Part shown: piece by piece, positions 42,368-51,518 of the stretch
How the letters are laid out: each line of letters opens with the position of its first letter
Numbering within the stretch: the first letter of the stretch is position 1
Source: Myxococcaceae bacterium
GTDB lineage: Bacteria > Myxococcota > Myxococcia > Myxococcales > Myxococcaceae
Assembly: GCA_017881265.1 (NCBI GenBank)
Contig: JADGRA010000077.1
Location: 53,178 to 117,177, forward strand
DNA length: 64,000 nt
Reading direction: 5' to 3'
Position numbers and translations under genes: made by a program
The notes under the pieces: model-generated
Seen by the model: only the letters and a program-made list of their open reading frames with translations
What the model was told of the DNA's origin: nothing
Database searches by the model: none

Positions 42368-43417
42368 ATGGACGTGAAACCCCGACCGAGGCACGCACCG
42401 GCCCTTACCAGCCTGGCGGCGTTCGCTCTGCTTTCGGCCGCTTGCAGTCGTCCTGCGGCGCCCCCCCCGGCACCTGACGTCACCCAGGAGAAAAAGGTCC
42501 AGCTGGTCCAGCAGCATGCCGAGCGGGGCATGGACCCCGTCCCGGCAGTGCTGCAGGCCATTCGCCGCGCAACGCTGTCCACACGCATTCCCGCCCGCGT
42601 CACCCACGTGTACGTCGCGGCGGGCGATGCGGTGCAGGCGGGCCAGGTCCTCGTCACCCTGGCCGATGATGACGTCCGGGCCCAGGTCACCGGCGCGCAG
42701 GCCACCTTTGCCACCGCCGCGGCCCAGGAGCGGCGGCTGATGTCCCTCACGGAACAGGGGGCCAGCCCGAAGAGTCAGCTGGAAGCCGCCCAGGCGCAGC
42801 GCGCCCAGGCGGAAGCGGCACTCCGGGCAGCCGAGGAGTCGCTGCGGTACACTCAGCTGCGGGCCCCGTTTGACGGGCGGGTGCAGGCGAAGCGCGCCAA
42901 CGAGGGAGACTTCGTCATGGCCGGCTCCCCCCTTCTTGAGGTGGAGGGCAGAGAGCTGGAACTGGTCGCGAGCCTGTCGGCCCAGGAAGTCGCCGGCCTG
43001 GCCCATGGGCAGTCGGTGGACTTCGAGGTGGGCCAGCTGCGCGGCCACGCCGTCGTGACGGCGGTGGCCCCGGCCGCCGACTCGCTCGCCCACCGGGTGG
43101 AAGTGCGCGCACGCGTCCTGGGTGCTCCGCCGGAATTCCGCGGCGGGCTCTTCGCGCGGCTGCTGTTGCCCCGGGCCGGTGCTGCAAAGGGCGGCAGCGA
43201 CGTCTGGGTCCCGACCACGGCGGTCGTCCAGCGTGGCGACCTGCGGGGCGTCTTCGTCGCGGCGAATGGCCGGGCTGAACTGCGCTGGGTGCTGGCCGGA
43301 GACGTCGTCGACGGGGCAGTGGCCATCCGGGCCGGGCTTCTGCCCGAGGAGTCCGTCATCGACCGTCCAGGAGACCTGGTGGACGGGCAGCGGATTGAGG
43401 TGGCGCGTGCCCCGTGA
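42368..43417 (+). CDS. RND efflux periplasmic adaptor, lipoprotein
   Basis: A 349-residue HlyD/AcrA-like membrane fusion protein starting at ATG 42368. The lipobox SAAC is at about residues 23-26. Lipoyl halves (IPARVTHVYVAAGDAVQAGQVLVTL and RAPFDGRVQAKRANEGDFV) flank a short coiled coil at about 110-160; the beta-barrel and membrane-proximal domains follow. It overlaps the RND transporter gene by 11 bases. No outer membrane channel is encoded nearby. Confidence 0.9.
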   Translation: MDVKPRPRHAPALTSLAAFALLSAACSRPAAPPPAPDVTQEKKVQLVQQHAERGMDPVPAVLQAIRRATLSTRIPARVTHVYVAAGDAVQAGQVLVTLADDDVRAQVTGAQATFATAAAQERRLMSLTEQGASPKSQLEAAQAQRAQAEAALRAAEESLRYTQLRAPFDGRVQAKRANEGDFVMAGSPLLEVEGRELELVASLSAQEVAGLAHGQSVDFEVGQLRGHAVVTAVAPAADSLAHRVEVRARVLGAPPEFRGGLFARLLLPRAGAAKGGSDVWVPTTAVVQRGDLRGVFVAANGRAELRWVLAGDVVDGAVAIRAGLLPEESVIDRPGDLVDGQRIEVARAP

Positions 43418-46400
43418 GCAGCACCCGAAGGAGCGCCTGGGCATCGCCGGACGGCTGGCCAGCACCTTCCTCGAAAGCCGTCTCACCGTCCTCTTCATCA
43501 TCGCCGCGCTGCTGCTCGGGCTCCTGGCCATCCAGCTGACGCCGCGCGAGGAGGAGCCGCAAATCATCGTTCCGATGGTGGACGTGAGCGTCGCCCTTCC
43601 CGGGGCCACGGCCCGGGAGGTGGAAAGCCAGGTCGCCACTCCACTCGAGCGAAGGCTGTGGGGACTGCCCGGCGTCGAGTACGTCTACAGCACGAGCCAG
43701 GCCGGCGAGGCGCTGGTGACGGTGCGCTTTCGTGTCAATGAGCCGCTGGAACCCAGCGTCCTCAAAATCCGCCAGGAGCTCTCCGCCCACCCCGAGGTGC
43801 TTCCAACCGGAGCCCTGCCGCCCCTGGTGCGTGTCCTTACCATCGACGACGTCCCCTTCCTGACGCTAATTCTGCATGGCACCCAGCCGCCCGGAGTGCT
43901 GCGCCAGCTGGGCGAGGCCCTTGCCAGAGAGGTGTCGGAAGTTCCGGAGACGGCGCAGGTACATGCGGTGGGAGGCGCACGCCGGAGAATCGCCATTGAG
44001 CCGGACCCGGAGCGTCTGCGCGCAGCCCACATGAGCTTGCTGGAGTTACGGCACGCCCTCCTGTCGTCAGACGCGTCGCTCTTCGCCGGCGCGGTCGTCG
44101 AGGGCGGTGTCCGCACCCAGGTCGATGTGGATGGCTTCGTCCGCACCAACGCCGGCGTGCGCAGGCTGGTGGTGGCGCAGCGGGCCGGCCGCCCCGTGTA
44201 CCTCGAGGACGTCGCTTCCGTGGTGGACGGGCCGGAGGACGACCCGGCTCTCGTCCTGTGGGGGACACGCGGGGCCCCGGGCCTCCAGCCGGCCGTTGCC
44301 GTGTCGGTAGCCAAGCGGCCAGGCGCCAACGCCACCGCCCTGGCAGAGGCCGTGGAGGCCAAGGTGGCAACGCTGCGAGGCAGGCTGTTGCCCCACGACG
44401 TGGAGCTGACCGTCTCTCGAAACTACGGGGAGACGGCGGGAGAGAAAACGAGCGAGCTCATCGAGCACCTGCTCATCGCCACGCTTTCCGTGGTGGCGCT
44501 GATTCTGGTGGCCATGGGGTGGCGGTCCGCTGTGGTGGTGGGCATCGCCATTCCAGTCACGCTCGCGATGACCCTGCTGCTCACCTACCTGCTCGGTTAC
44601 ACGTTGAACCGCGTGACGTTGTTCGCGCTGATTTTCTCCATCGGCATTCTGGTGGATGACGCCATCGTCGTGATGGAGAACATCCACCGTCACCTTCACC
44701 TGCCGGACCGCCCGAAGAGTCTCGCCCGCGTCGTCGTCGCGGCAGTGAACGAGGTGGGCAACCCCACTATCCTCGCGACGTTCGCCGTCATCGCCGCCAT
44801 CCTTCCCATGGCATTCGTCCGCGGGATGATGGGGCCGTACATGCGGCCGATTCCGGTCGGGGCGAGCCTGGCGATGCTCTTCTCGCTGGTGGTCGCCTTC
44901 GTCGTGAGCCCATGGGCCGCCTTCAAGCTGTACCGGCGGGAAGCCACCCGCGCTCAGGGGCAGCACAAGCCGCCCGCCCCCGAAGGCCGCGCCACGCGCG
45001 TCTACCGGCGGATGATGCGACTCTTGCTCTCCTCGTCTCGGGCGCGGTGGGCCTTTCTCGCCCTGGTGGGGATGCTTTTCGCCGGTGCGCTGGCCCTGGT
45101 GGCGACGGCGCGGGTGAAGGTGAAGATGTTGCCCTTCGACAACAAGTCCGAGTTCCAGGTGCAGCTGGACATGCCGGCTGGCACACCGCGACAGACGGCG
45201 GTGGCGGTCGGCCAGCAACTGGCGCGGCGGCTGCTGGAGCAGCCCGAGGTGCGCAACGTCGAGGTGTATTCCGGCGAGGCAGCCCCCTTCACCTTCGTCG
45301 GCCTGGTGCGACACAGCTTCCAGCGCGGGCCGGCGGAGCAGGTGGACCTCCAGGTGAACCTCATCCCGAAAGGCGACCGCTCGCTCCAGAGTCACGCCAT
45401 CGCCACCCGCCTGCGGCCCTTGCTGGAGCAGGTGACGCGACCGCTGGGTGCCCGCATGAAGCTGGTGGAGATTCCTCCCGGGCCGCCCGTGCTGGACACC
45501 ATGGTGGCGGAGGTCTACGGGCCGGAAGCCAGGCGCGAGTCCCTCGGCCGGGACATCCTCGAGGCGTTTCGCGCCACCCCGGGGCTGGTGGACCTGGACT
45601 CCTCCTTCGAAGCCACCGCGCCGAGGCGACGGCTGGAGGTGGACTCCGAGAAGGCGGCCCTGCACGGGGTGTCCCCCGCCGCCGTCGCCCAAACAGTGTC
45701 CCTCGCCGGAGCCGGCACCTCGCTCGGGAGCTTTCACGAGCAGGACGGCCCAGTGCAGGTACCGGTGGTCCTGGAACTGCCCCTGGCGCGGCGAACGGAC
45801 TTCGCCTCCCTGCTGTCGCTGGAAGTCAGCGGCGAGCGCGGCCCGGTGCCGGTCTTCGAGTTGGTCCGCATCCAGGAGACGCGGGCGGATAGCCCCCGCT
45901 TCCACAAGAATCTCATGCCGGTCACCTACGTCTTTGCCGACCTGGCCCGGGAGATTGAAAGCCCGGTGTACGCGCTCGGCGCACTGAATTCGAAGCTCGA
46001 CCATCTGGCCGAGACGAGCGGCGAGCCCATTCCCCGCTACGGCCTGGCGCACCCAGTGGACACCGAGCATCGCAGCCTCAAGTGGGACGGCGAATGGCAT
46101 GTCACGCTGGAGGTCTTCCGGGACCTCGGCATCGCGTTCGCCGCCGTGCTGCTTCTCATCTTCGTCATGGTGGTGGGCTGGTTCCAGAGCTTCACGGTTC
46201 CCCTCGTCATCCTGGCGCCCATCCCCCTCAGCCTGATTGGCATCCTCCCGGCACACTGGGCGCTCGGCGCCTTCTTCACCGCCACCAGCATGATTGGCTT
46301 CATCGCGGGGGCAGGCATCATCGTTCGCAACAGCATCATTCTCGTGGACTTCATCGAGCTGAAGGTCAGCACGGGGATGCCACTGGCCCTGGCGGTGGAG

Positions 46401-46664
46401 GAAGCCGGCGTCGTCCGCTTCCGCCCGATGTTGCTGACCGCGGCCGCCGTGCTGGTCGGCAGCGCGGTGATGCTGACCGACCCCATCTTCCAAGGACTAG
46501 CCATCAGCTTGATGGCTGGCGAGGTGGCGGCCACGCTGCTGTCGCGGGTGGCGGTACCCGTCCTGTACTTCGTGGTGACCCGCCGCACGACGTCCTCTGC
46601 GGGCGAGGAAACACGTCACAATCGCACCGGCGCATTGCCGGCGGCGCAGGAGGTGGTTTCGTGA
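43407..46664 (+). CDS. RND-family efflux transporter
   Basis: A 1085-residue inner-membrane proton-driven exporter of the AcrB/CusA superfamily. GTG 43407 is the first in-frame start with a Shine-Dalgarno (GAGG) that does not place adaptor-gene shadow in the protein. The twelve-helix, two-porter-loop layout is evident. TM1 is SRLTVLFIIAALLLGLLAIQLTP, and TM4 has the paired proton-relay Asp near 417-418 in GILVDDAIVVMENIH. No Met-rich CusA triad stands out, so a hydrophobic compound or organic substrate is more likely than a metal. It is translationally coupled to a DUF2892 gene through GTGA. Confidence 0.93.
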   Translation: MPREQHPKERLGIAGRLASTFLESRLTVLFIIAALLLGLLAIQLTPREEEPQIIVPMVDVSVALPGATAREVESQVATPLERRLWGLPGVEYVYSTSQAGEALVTVRFRVNEPLEPSVLKIRQELSAHPEVLPTGALPPLVRVLTIDDVPFLTLILHGTQPPGVLRQLGEALAREVSEVPETAQVHAVGGARRRIAIEPDPERLRAAHMSLLELRHALLSSDASLFAGAVVEGGVRTQVDVDGFVRTNAGVRRLVVAQRAGRPVYLEDVASVVDGPEDDPALVLWGTRGAPGLQPAVAVSVAKRPGANATALAEAVEAKVATLRGRLLPHDVELTVSRNYGETAGEKTSELIEHLLIATLSVVALILVAMGWRSAVVVGIAIPVTLAMTLLLTYLLGYTLNRVTLFALIFSIGILVDDAIVVMENIHRHLHLPDRPKSLARVVVAAVNEVGNPTILATFAVIAAILPMAFVRGMMGPYMRPIPVGASLAMLFSLVVAFVVSPWAAFKLYRREATRAQGQHKPPAPEGRATRVYRRMMRLLLSSSRARWAFLALVGMLFAGALALVATARVKVKMLPFDNKSEFQVQLDMPAGTPRQTAVAVGQQLARRLLEQPEVRNVEVYSGEAAPFTFVGLVRHSFQRGPAEQVDLQVNLIPKGDRSLQSHAIATRLRPLLEQVTRPLGARMKLVEIPPGPPVLDTMVAEVYGPEARRESLGRDILEAFRATPGLVDLDSSFEATAPRRRLEVDSEKAALHGVSPAAVAQTVSLAGAGTSLGSFHEQDGPVQVPVVLELPLARRTDFASLLSLEVSGERGPVPVFELVRIQETRADSPRFHKNLMPVTYVFADLAREIESPVYALGALNSKLDHLAETSGEPIPRYGLAHPVDTEHRSLKWDGEWHVTLEVFRDLGIAFAAVLLLIFVMVVGWFQSFTVPLVILAPIPLSLIGILPAHWALGAFFTATSMIGFIAGAGIIVRNSIILVDFIELKVSTGMPLALAVEEAGVVRFRPMLLTAAAVLVGSAVMLTDPIFQGLAISLMAGEVAATLLSRVAVPVLYFVVTRRTTSSAGEETRHNRTGALPAAQEVVS

Positions 46665-46882
46665 GCATCGAGCGGGCAGTTCGAGCAATCGCCGGCGTCT
46701 TCATCCTCGCCAGTCTCGCCCTGGCCGTGTGGGTCGACCTGCGCTTCCTCTGGTTCACCGCCTTCGTGGGCGCCAACTTGCTGCAGAGCGGGTTCACCGG
46801 CTTCTGCCCGTTGGCCTACGTGCTGCGTGCGTTGGGGTTGAAACCCGCGGGGGCCAGCTCCGGTTTCAGCGCTGGGCCGTAA
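46661..46882 (+). CDS. DUF2892 membrane protein (YgaP C-terminal-like)
   Basis: A 73-residue two-helix membrane protein starting at GTG 46661, overlapping the RND stop. The sequence follows the DUF2892 pattern: an N-terminal SIERAVRAIAG, two hydrophobic helices, then LLQSGFTGFCPLAYVLRALG with the conserved Cys-Pro. In E. coli YgaP the same module anchors a rhodanese. A second DUF2892 gene is at 57136-57342. Confidence 0.88.
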   Translation: MSIERAVRAIAGVFILASLALAVWVDLRFLWFTAFVGANLLQSGFTGFCPLAYVLRALGLKPAGASSGFSAGP

Positions 46883-46929
46883 GTCCACAGTCCGCGAACC
46901 CTTCAGGGCCGCCATGGGCTCTGACAGGC

Positions 46930-47019
46930 ATGAACGAAGCACTCAGCCTCCTGGGGCTTCTCCTGGGCTGGTTCATCCTGCAGCGCGTCCTGGCCTCTGT
47001 CTTCGGCTTCCGAAGCTGA
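46930..47019 (+). CDS. Possible 29-residue membrane peptide
   Basis: A short frame from ATG 46930 encodes one hydrophobic helix (LGLLLGWFILQRVLASVFG) with a charged N-terminus. It lies 47 bases after the DUF2892 gene with ACAGGC upstream as a poor ribosome site. Peptides of this kind exist beside DUF2892/RND genes, but this is a plausible rather than proven gene. Confidence 0.35.
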   Translation: MNEALSLLGLLLGWFILQRVLASVFGFRS

Positions 47020-47128
47020 GGCCCCCTGGGGACCCCGGGCGGGTCCCAGCGGCCGCGCGCCGCGCGCGAGCGCAGTAGCGCCCTCCCACCGCCGCGAAGC
47101 GACTCGCGGAATGTCAGGAAGTGTGAAT

Positions 47129-47140
47129 AGAAGCGCTTCT
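47129..47140. promoter_or_regulatory. Perfect 12-bp palindrome upstream of sterol reductase-like gene
   Basis: AGAAGCGCTTCT lies 62 bases before the start at 47202. Its dyad symmetry fits a dimeric regulator site. It may be chance, but it is the only perfect palindrome of this length seen in the 182-base gap. Confidence 0.35.
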
Positions 47141-47201
47141 CGTGCGAGCGAGTTCCGGGGCGAAACGTCTCCTCCCCCGGGGCTCCCCCCCGCGCGCCTC
47201 T

Positions 47202-48284
47202 ATGACGGGATTTTTCGCGCCGTGGATTGTCTATGCGCTCATCCTCGCGCTCCACGTCGTGCTACCCGCGCGCAGTGTCACCGGGTACGTGCGGGGCCCC
47301 GCCGGGAGGCGGCTCCGGTACCGCCTGAACGGGCTTTTGGTTCTCGCCGTCGTCCTCGTCCTCTACGCCGGCGCCGCCGGTCTCGGCGTCCTCCCCTGGG
47401 ACTTCTTCTGGCAGCACCGCTGGGAAGGCCTCCTAGGCGCGTGCGTCCTGGGCCTGCTCTTCACCTTCGCCATCGTCCTCGGGGCACCGAAGACGGGGAA
47501 GCCCCTCCTCGCTGACCTCTTCCTGGGGCGCCGGGAAAACCCGCAGTGGCTGGGGCGAAGCGGCGAGGCGCTGGTCGACGCGAAGATGTACCTCTACCTC
47601 ATCGGCGCCATCCAGCTCGAGCTCAACCTTGTGTCGTTCGCGGCGCACCAGGCACTGGCACATCCGGGGGAAGCCTCGCCCGGCGTCTTCGTGCACGTCG
47701 CACTCTTCACCTTCTTCGTCTGCGAGTACCTCTTCTTCGAGGAGGTCCACCTCTACACCTACGACTTCTTCGCCGAACGCGTCGGTTTCAAGCTCGGATG
47801 GGGCTGCATCGCCTTCTATCCCTACTTCTACGCGGTGGGCCTCTGGTCGGTCGCGAGCAGGCCCGACTCGCGGACCCCCGCCGCGCTCCTCGTCCTGTAC
47901 GCGTTCGTCTTCTTCGCCGGCTGGGCGCTCTCCCGCGGCGCGAACCTGCAGAAGTTCCTCTTCAAGACGCGTCCGGAGGCGAAGCTCCTCGGGGTCCTGA
48001 CGCCGGTGGCGGTTTCCGACGGGACCCATCGCCTCTTGTGCAGCGGCTTCTGGCGGCTGTCGCGCCACATCAACTACCTGGGCGAGATTCTCATGGCCAT
48101 CGGGCTGACGCTGGCGCTCGGCTGGCCGCTCGACCCGTGGCCGTGGCTCTATCCCGCCTATTACGTCGCGCTTCTCTTCGCGCGGCAGGCCGACGACGAC
48201 CGGCGGTGCGCGGCCAAGTACGGCCCTCTCTGGACCGAATACTGCCGGCGCGTCCCGTACCGCATCATCCCGGGCGTCTACTGA
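47202..48284 (+). CDS. ERG4/ERG24-family sterol reductase homologue
   Basis: A 360-residue membrane protein with about nine transmembrane segments, starting at ATG 47202. It shows family signatures of sterol C14/C7/C24 reductases (ERG24, DHCR7, ERG4): a GRENP variant of the GxELNPR motif near residue 108, FWRLSRHINYLGEILMAIG in the C-terminal region, ADDDRRCAAKYGPLWTEYC, and the terminal RIIPGVY. The family reduces sterol double bonds with NADPH. The exact position acted upon cannot be told. No other sterol gene is in the window. Bacterial members are known from myxobacteria, methanotrophs and Coxiella, often with an unclear role. Confidence 0.85.
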   Translation: MTGFFAPWIVYALILALHVVLPARSVTGYVRGPAGRRLRYRLNGLLVLAVVLVLYAGAAGLGVLPWDFFWQHRWEGLLGACVLGLLFTFAIVLGAPKTGKPLLADLFLGRRENPQWLGRSGEALVDAKMYLYLIGAIQLELNLVSFAAHQALAHPGEASPGVFVHVALFTFFVCEYLFFEEVHLYTYDFFAERVGFKLGWGCIAFYPYFYAVGLWSVASRPDSRTPAALLVLYAFVFFAGWALSRGANLQKFLFKTRPEAKLLGVLTPVAVSDGTHRLLCSGFWRLSRHINYLGEILMAIGLTLALGWPLDPWPWLYPAYYVALLFARQADDDRRCAAKYGPLWTEYCRRVPYRIIPGVY

Positions 48285-48384
48285 CGCCTCCACATGGCCA
48301 GCTGGGCCGCTGTCCCCGGGTCCCACTAGCGGAGAATGGCTGACGCGGTCTGAAGCTGCACTCACCAGGGAAGGCCTTCCACCA

Positions 48385-49689
48385 ATGCATCCCGTCCTCA
48401 AGCGCAGCTTGGTCTTGTCGTTGCTGGCCTCCTGGCCCGTCCTTGCCGCTGAGGGTCCGGTCCGGGTCGCCGTGAAGGCCGCGCACCTGATTGACGGAAA
48501 GACCGACCGGGTCCTCAGTCCCGCGGTGGTTCTCATCGAGGACGGGCGCATCGTCCAGGTGGGCGCCGCCCTCAGCGTGCCCGCCGGGGCCAAGGTGCTC
48601 GACCTCGGCCAGGCGACCCTTCTGCCCGGCCTCATCGACGTGCACGTCCACCTCACCGGAGTCCCCGAGAACTCCGGTTACAAGGGCCTGGGCGTGTCTG
48701 TCCCGCGCGAAGCGCTGTACGGGGCGAGCAACGCGCTGAAGACACTGATGGCGGGCTTCACCTCCGCGCGCAACGTCGCCGCCGGTGGCTACTCGGACGT
48801 CGCGCTCCGAGAGGCCATCGACGCAGGCCAGCTGGCCGGTCCACGGCTGCTGGTGTCCGGCCCGGCGCTGGGCATCACCGGCGGTCACTGCGACGAAAAT
48901 CTCCTCCCGCCGAAGTTCCACTACCGGGAGGAGGGGGTGGCGGATGGCCCCTGGGAAGCACGCGCCAAGGCGCGAGAAGTCATCAAGTACGGCGCGGACC
49001 TCATCAAGGTCTGTGCCTCGGGCGGCGTCCTGTCCAAGGGAGACCAGCCGGGCGCGCCGCAGCTCACGGCCGAGGAATTGCACGCCATCGTCGAGGAAGC
49101 GCACCGCGCCGGACGAAAAGTGGCCGCGCATGCCCACGGCACCCAGTCCATCAAGGAAGCCATCCGTGCCGGCGTGGATTCCATCGAGCACGCGAGCCTC
49201 ATCGACGAGGAGGGCCTCTCCCTCGCCAAGGCATACGGAACCTTCCTCGTCTTTGACATCTACAACGACGACTTCATCCTGCAGGAGGGCCTCAAAATGG
49301 GCATGCTCCCGGAGTCCATCGCGAAGGAGAAGGCGGTTGGACAACTCCAGCGGGCGAGCTTCACGCGGGCGGTGAAGGCGGAGGCCCGGATGGCCTTCGG
49401 GACCGACGCCGGCGTCTACCCCCACGGCGACAACGCCAAGCAATTCGCGCTGCTAGTGCGCTACGGCATGACGCCGATGCAGGCCATTCGCTCGGCCACC
49501 CTGGATGCGGCGGAATTACTCGGCTGGAAGGACAAGGTCGGGTCCATCGAGCCGGGCAAGCGGGCGGACTTGATTGCCGTCCAGGGAGACCCTCTCACGG
49601 ACATCCGGGTACTGGAGGACGTCCGCTTCGTGATGAAGGATGGCGCCGTCGTGAAAGACACGCTGCGACCGTCAGGTAGTGGTGGCTAG
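48385..49689 (+). CDS. Secreted metal-dependent amidohydrolase (prolidase-like)
   Basis: A 434-residue amidohydrolase-superfamily protein with signal peptide (residues 1-22, cleavage near LAAEG). Metal ligands are HVH in DVHVHLTG (about residue 93), Lys in IKVCASGG, HAHG (about 250), HAS in EHASLIDEE, and Asp in FGTDAGV. The family with these features includes Xaa-Pro dipeptidases and carboxypeptidase-like enzymes acting on peptidyl or N-acyl substrates. ATG 48385 is preceded by AAGGCC, a weak site. It shares its CTAG stop with the convergent MOSC gene. Confidence 0.85.
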   Translation: MHPVLKRSLVLSLLASWPVLAAEGPVRVAVKAAHLIDGKTDRVLSPAVVLIEDGRIVQVGAALSVPAGAKVLDLGQATLLPGLIDVHVHLTGVPENSGYKGLGVSVPREALYGASNALKTLMAGFTSARNVAAGGYSDVALREAIDAGQLAGPRLLVSGPALGITGGHCDENLLPPKFHYREEGVADGPWEARAKAREVIKYGADLIKVCASGGVLSKGDQPGAPQLTAEELHAIVEEAHRAGRKVAAHAHGTQSIKEAIRAGVDSIEHASLIDEEGLSLAKAYGTFLVFDIYNDDFILQEGLKMGMLPESIAKEKAVGQLQRASFTRAVKAEARMAFGTDAGVYPHGDNAKQFALLVRYGMTPMQAIRSATLDAAELLGWKDKVGSIEPGKRADLIAVQGDPLTDIRVLEDVRFVMKDGAVVKDTLRPSGSGG

Positions 49690-50414
49690 CGGTGAAGAAT
49701 GATGGTCTGTCCGACGGCCAGTCGCCCGACGCGAGTGACCGTGCCGTAGACCCCCGCGGTGTTCTGGTTGGAGCGAACCACTGCCTTCAGCACTTCGGGG
49801 GCAGGGCCCCCTTCGTCAGGGGCTAAGTTCACCATCGCGCAGCGACCGTCGCGCATCGTGACGGTGACGGCGGGTGCATCGTCCGCTTCGCCGAAAGTAA
49901 GCACGCCGCCCAACCATTGATCCTCCTCGAAGGGAACCGCGCGCGTGGATCGGACAACAATATTCGGACGAAATCGCCGGACGTCTGCGCTCCGCCCGGC
50001 GAGCCGGCAGATCTCGCGAACGGTCTCCGAGGCGATCACGGAGATGCTCGCTTCGTCGAAAATACCGTGATTCAACTGCATCATCTGCACGGGGGCCCCG
50101 TAGCGGCGCCCGACCTCTGCGGCGAGAGCTTCTCCGAACAGGGACATCTCTTCCCCTTCCGGCGTACGAACGTGTGTCGGCAGCGCGTCGCCATTCCCGG
50201 CTTCACGCCGCTGCGGAGTGAAGAGGATGAGGTCGGGGAGCTTGGTCGCGGTCAGCCAGGGGAACCCGCCGCGCTCGTCAAGCCGACGAAACGCGAGGCG
50301 TCTATCACCGTCGAGGCCGTGCCAGCCCAACTTGGCGGCATCGAGCGCCTCGCCGCCCATGGATTTCACCGGATAGCGGAAAATTGCTTCAATCTGTCCG
50401 ATCTCGATCGGCAT
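49686..50414 (-). CDS. MOSC-domain protein with N-terminal beta-barrel
   Basis: A 242-residue MOSC protein. ATG 50414 begins just before the conserved IEAIFRYPVKSMGGE. Residues 1-110 form the MOSC_N beta-barrel domain and the rest the MOSC domain, including RRFRPNIVVRS and DGRCAMVNLAPDEG. MOSC proteins use molybdenum cofactor for sulfur transfer or N-reduction; no fused ferredoxin domain, unlike E. coli YcbX. The 5' half has visibly lower GC than neighbours, hinting at acquisition by transfer. Confidence 0.85.
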   Translation of the reverse strand: MPIEIGQIEAIFRYPVKSMGGEALDAAKLGWHGLDGDRRLAFRRLDERGGFPWLTATKLPDLILFTPQRREAGNGDALPTHVRTPEGEEMSLFGEALAAEVGRRYGAPVQMMQLNHGIFDEASISVIASETVREICRLAGRSADVRRFRPNIVVRSTRAVPFEEDQWLGGVLTFGEADDAPAVTVTMRDGRCAMVNLAPDEGGPAPEVLKAVVRSNQNTAGVYGTVTRVGRLAVGQTIILHR

Positions 50415-50654
50415 TTCGTCCTCCGACACTCGACCTCGGCCGCGCACGTGCTCGCGAACTTTGTAGAGCCCCCTACCTTCCCCTCTTCAGCCTGCCTCGA
50501 GGTCTCGTGCGTGTCTTCCGGTTCGGGGAATAAGCGTCGAATGCAAGCCCCTTGCTCGTCCGTCAGGACCATTCTGACCGTAAATCACGAGAGATTGCTC
50601 GTCGATCCCATGACTCGTCGAAGGCACGCCTGCGGGGGGCCGCGGCCGGCTACT

Positions 50655-51518
50655 TCAGCGGCGGCCGCGGCGAGGCGGACGCAGGACAAGGCGGGACGCG
50701 TCGAGGGGGGCGAGCTCCGCGGGCCGGAAGAGGAAGTTGAAAACGTAGCGCGCGCGGCTGGCGGGCTTCCGGTGGTCCTGCTCTGGATGGAAGTCCTGGA
50801 CTGGAAGCAGCCGGCCGTCGCGGAGGAAGTACCCGCTGAGGCCGTAGTGCTGCTGCATGCGCGCGAGCGCCGCTTCAATCGGCTCGCCGGTGTGGCGCTC
50901 CTCCATCTCGACCAACAGGATCGGCCGCTCGCGACGAATGGTCTCCGCGGCGCCCTGCACCACCGCCGTCTCGAAACCCTCGACGTCAATCTTGATGAAG
51001 CCGACATCCGTGAAACCGTAGGAGTCCAGCGTCTGAGTCTCTACGTGCACGACGCCGTGGCCTTCGGACTTCTTCCGGGGGTTGAGCGAGGGATGCTGGT
51101 CGGAGAAATAGCCCTTGTGCTTCGGGACGATGAGTTCGGCTCGCCCCCCGGAGTCCGAGAGGGCTACACGGTAGGCCGTGGCATTCTGCGGGAGCGCCCC
51201 GGGCCGGCTGAGAATGGCAAACATCTTGGGGTTCGGCTCGAAGGCATGCACCGCGCGACAGAGGCCGCCGAGGACGTGCGTGTAGACGCCCTTGTTCGCG
51301 CCGATGTCGATGGCGATTTTGTTCCGGGGCACCACGGCCGGGAGAAGCCAGAGTTCCGGGTCTCCGCGTCGGAGGTGCTTTCGGACCAGGTGCGACATGT
51401 ACAGCCGCGCTGGGATGAGTCCGTACTTCAACCGCTCCCCCAGCCGCATGGGGGGCGTCCACGCGTCATTGGCGTCGGACGAAGCCGTTGTTTCAACACC
51501 CTGCTTGGTTCTTCCCAC
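50655..51518 (-). CDS. FkbM-family SAM-dependent methyltransferase
   Basis: A 287-residue methyltransferase starting at GTG 51518. The FkbM domain runs from about residue 65, with AIDIGANKGVY as the AdoMet motif, AFEPNPKMF, and FIKIDVEGFETAVVQGA with the conserved Asp-Val-Glu-Gly. FkbM enzymes O-methylate sugars or polyketides; the acceptor is unknown here. It is alone on its strand between a MOSC gene and the heme protein gene. Confidence 0.85.
   Translation of the reverse strand: MGRTKQGVETTASSDANDAWTPPMRLGERLKYGLIPARLYMSHLVRKHLRRGDPELWLLPAVVPRNKIAIDIGANKGVYTHVLGGLCRAVHAFEPNPKMFAILSRPGALPQNATAYRVALSDSGGRAELIVPKHKGYFSDQHPSLNPRKKSEGHGVVHVETQTLDSYGFTDVGFIKIDVEGFETAVVQGAAETIRRERPILLVEMEERHTGEPIEAALARMQQHYGLSGYFLRDGRLLPVQDFHPEQDHRKPASRARYVFNFLFRPAELAPLDASRLVLRPPRRGRR

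Noticed and set aside
44067..46493. An 808-codon minus-strand open frame
   Set aside because: It is antisense to the RND transporter, with His/Arg/Gln-rich, domain-free composition.
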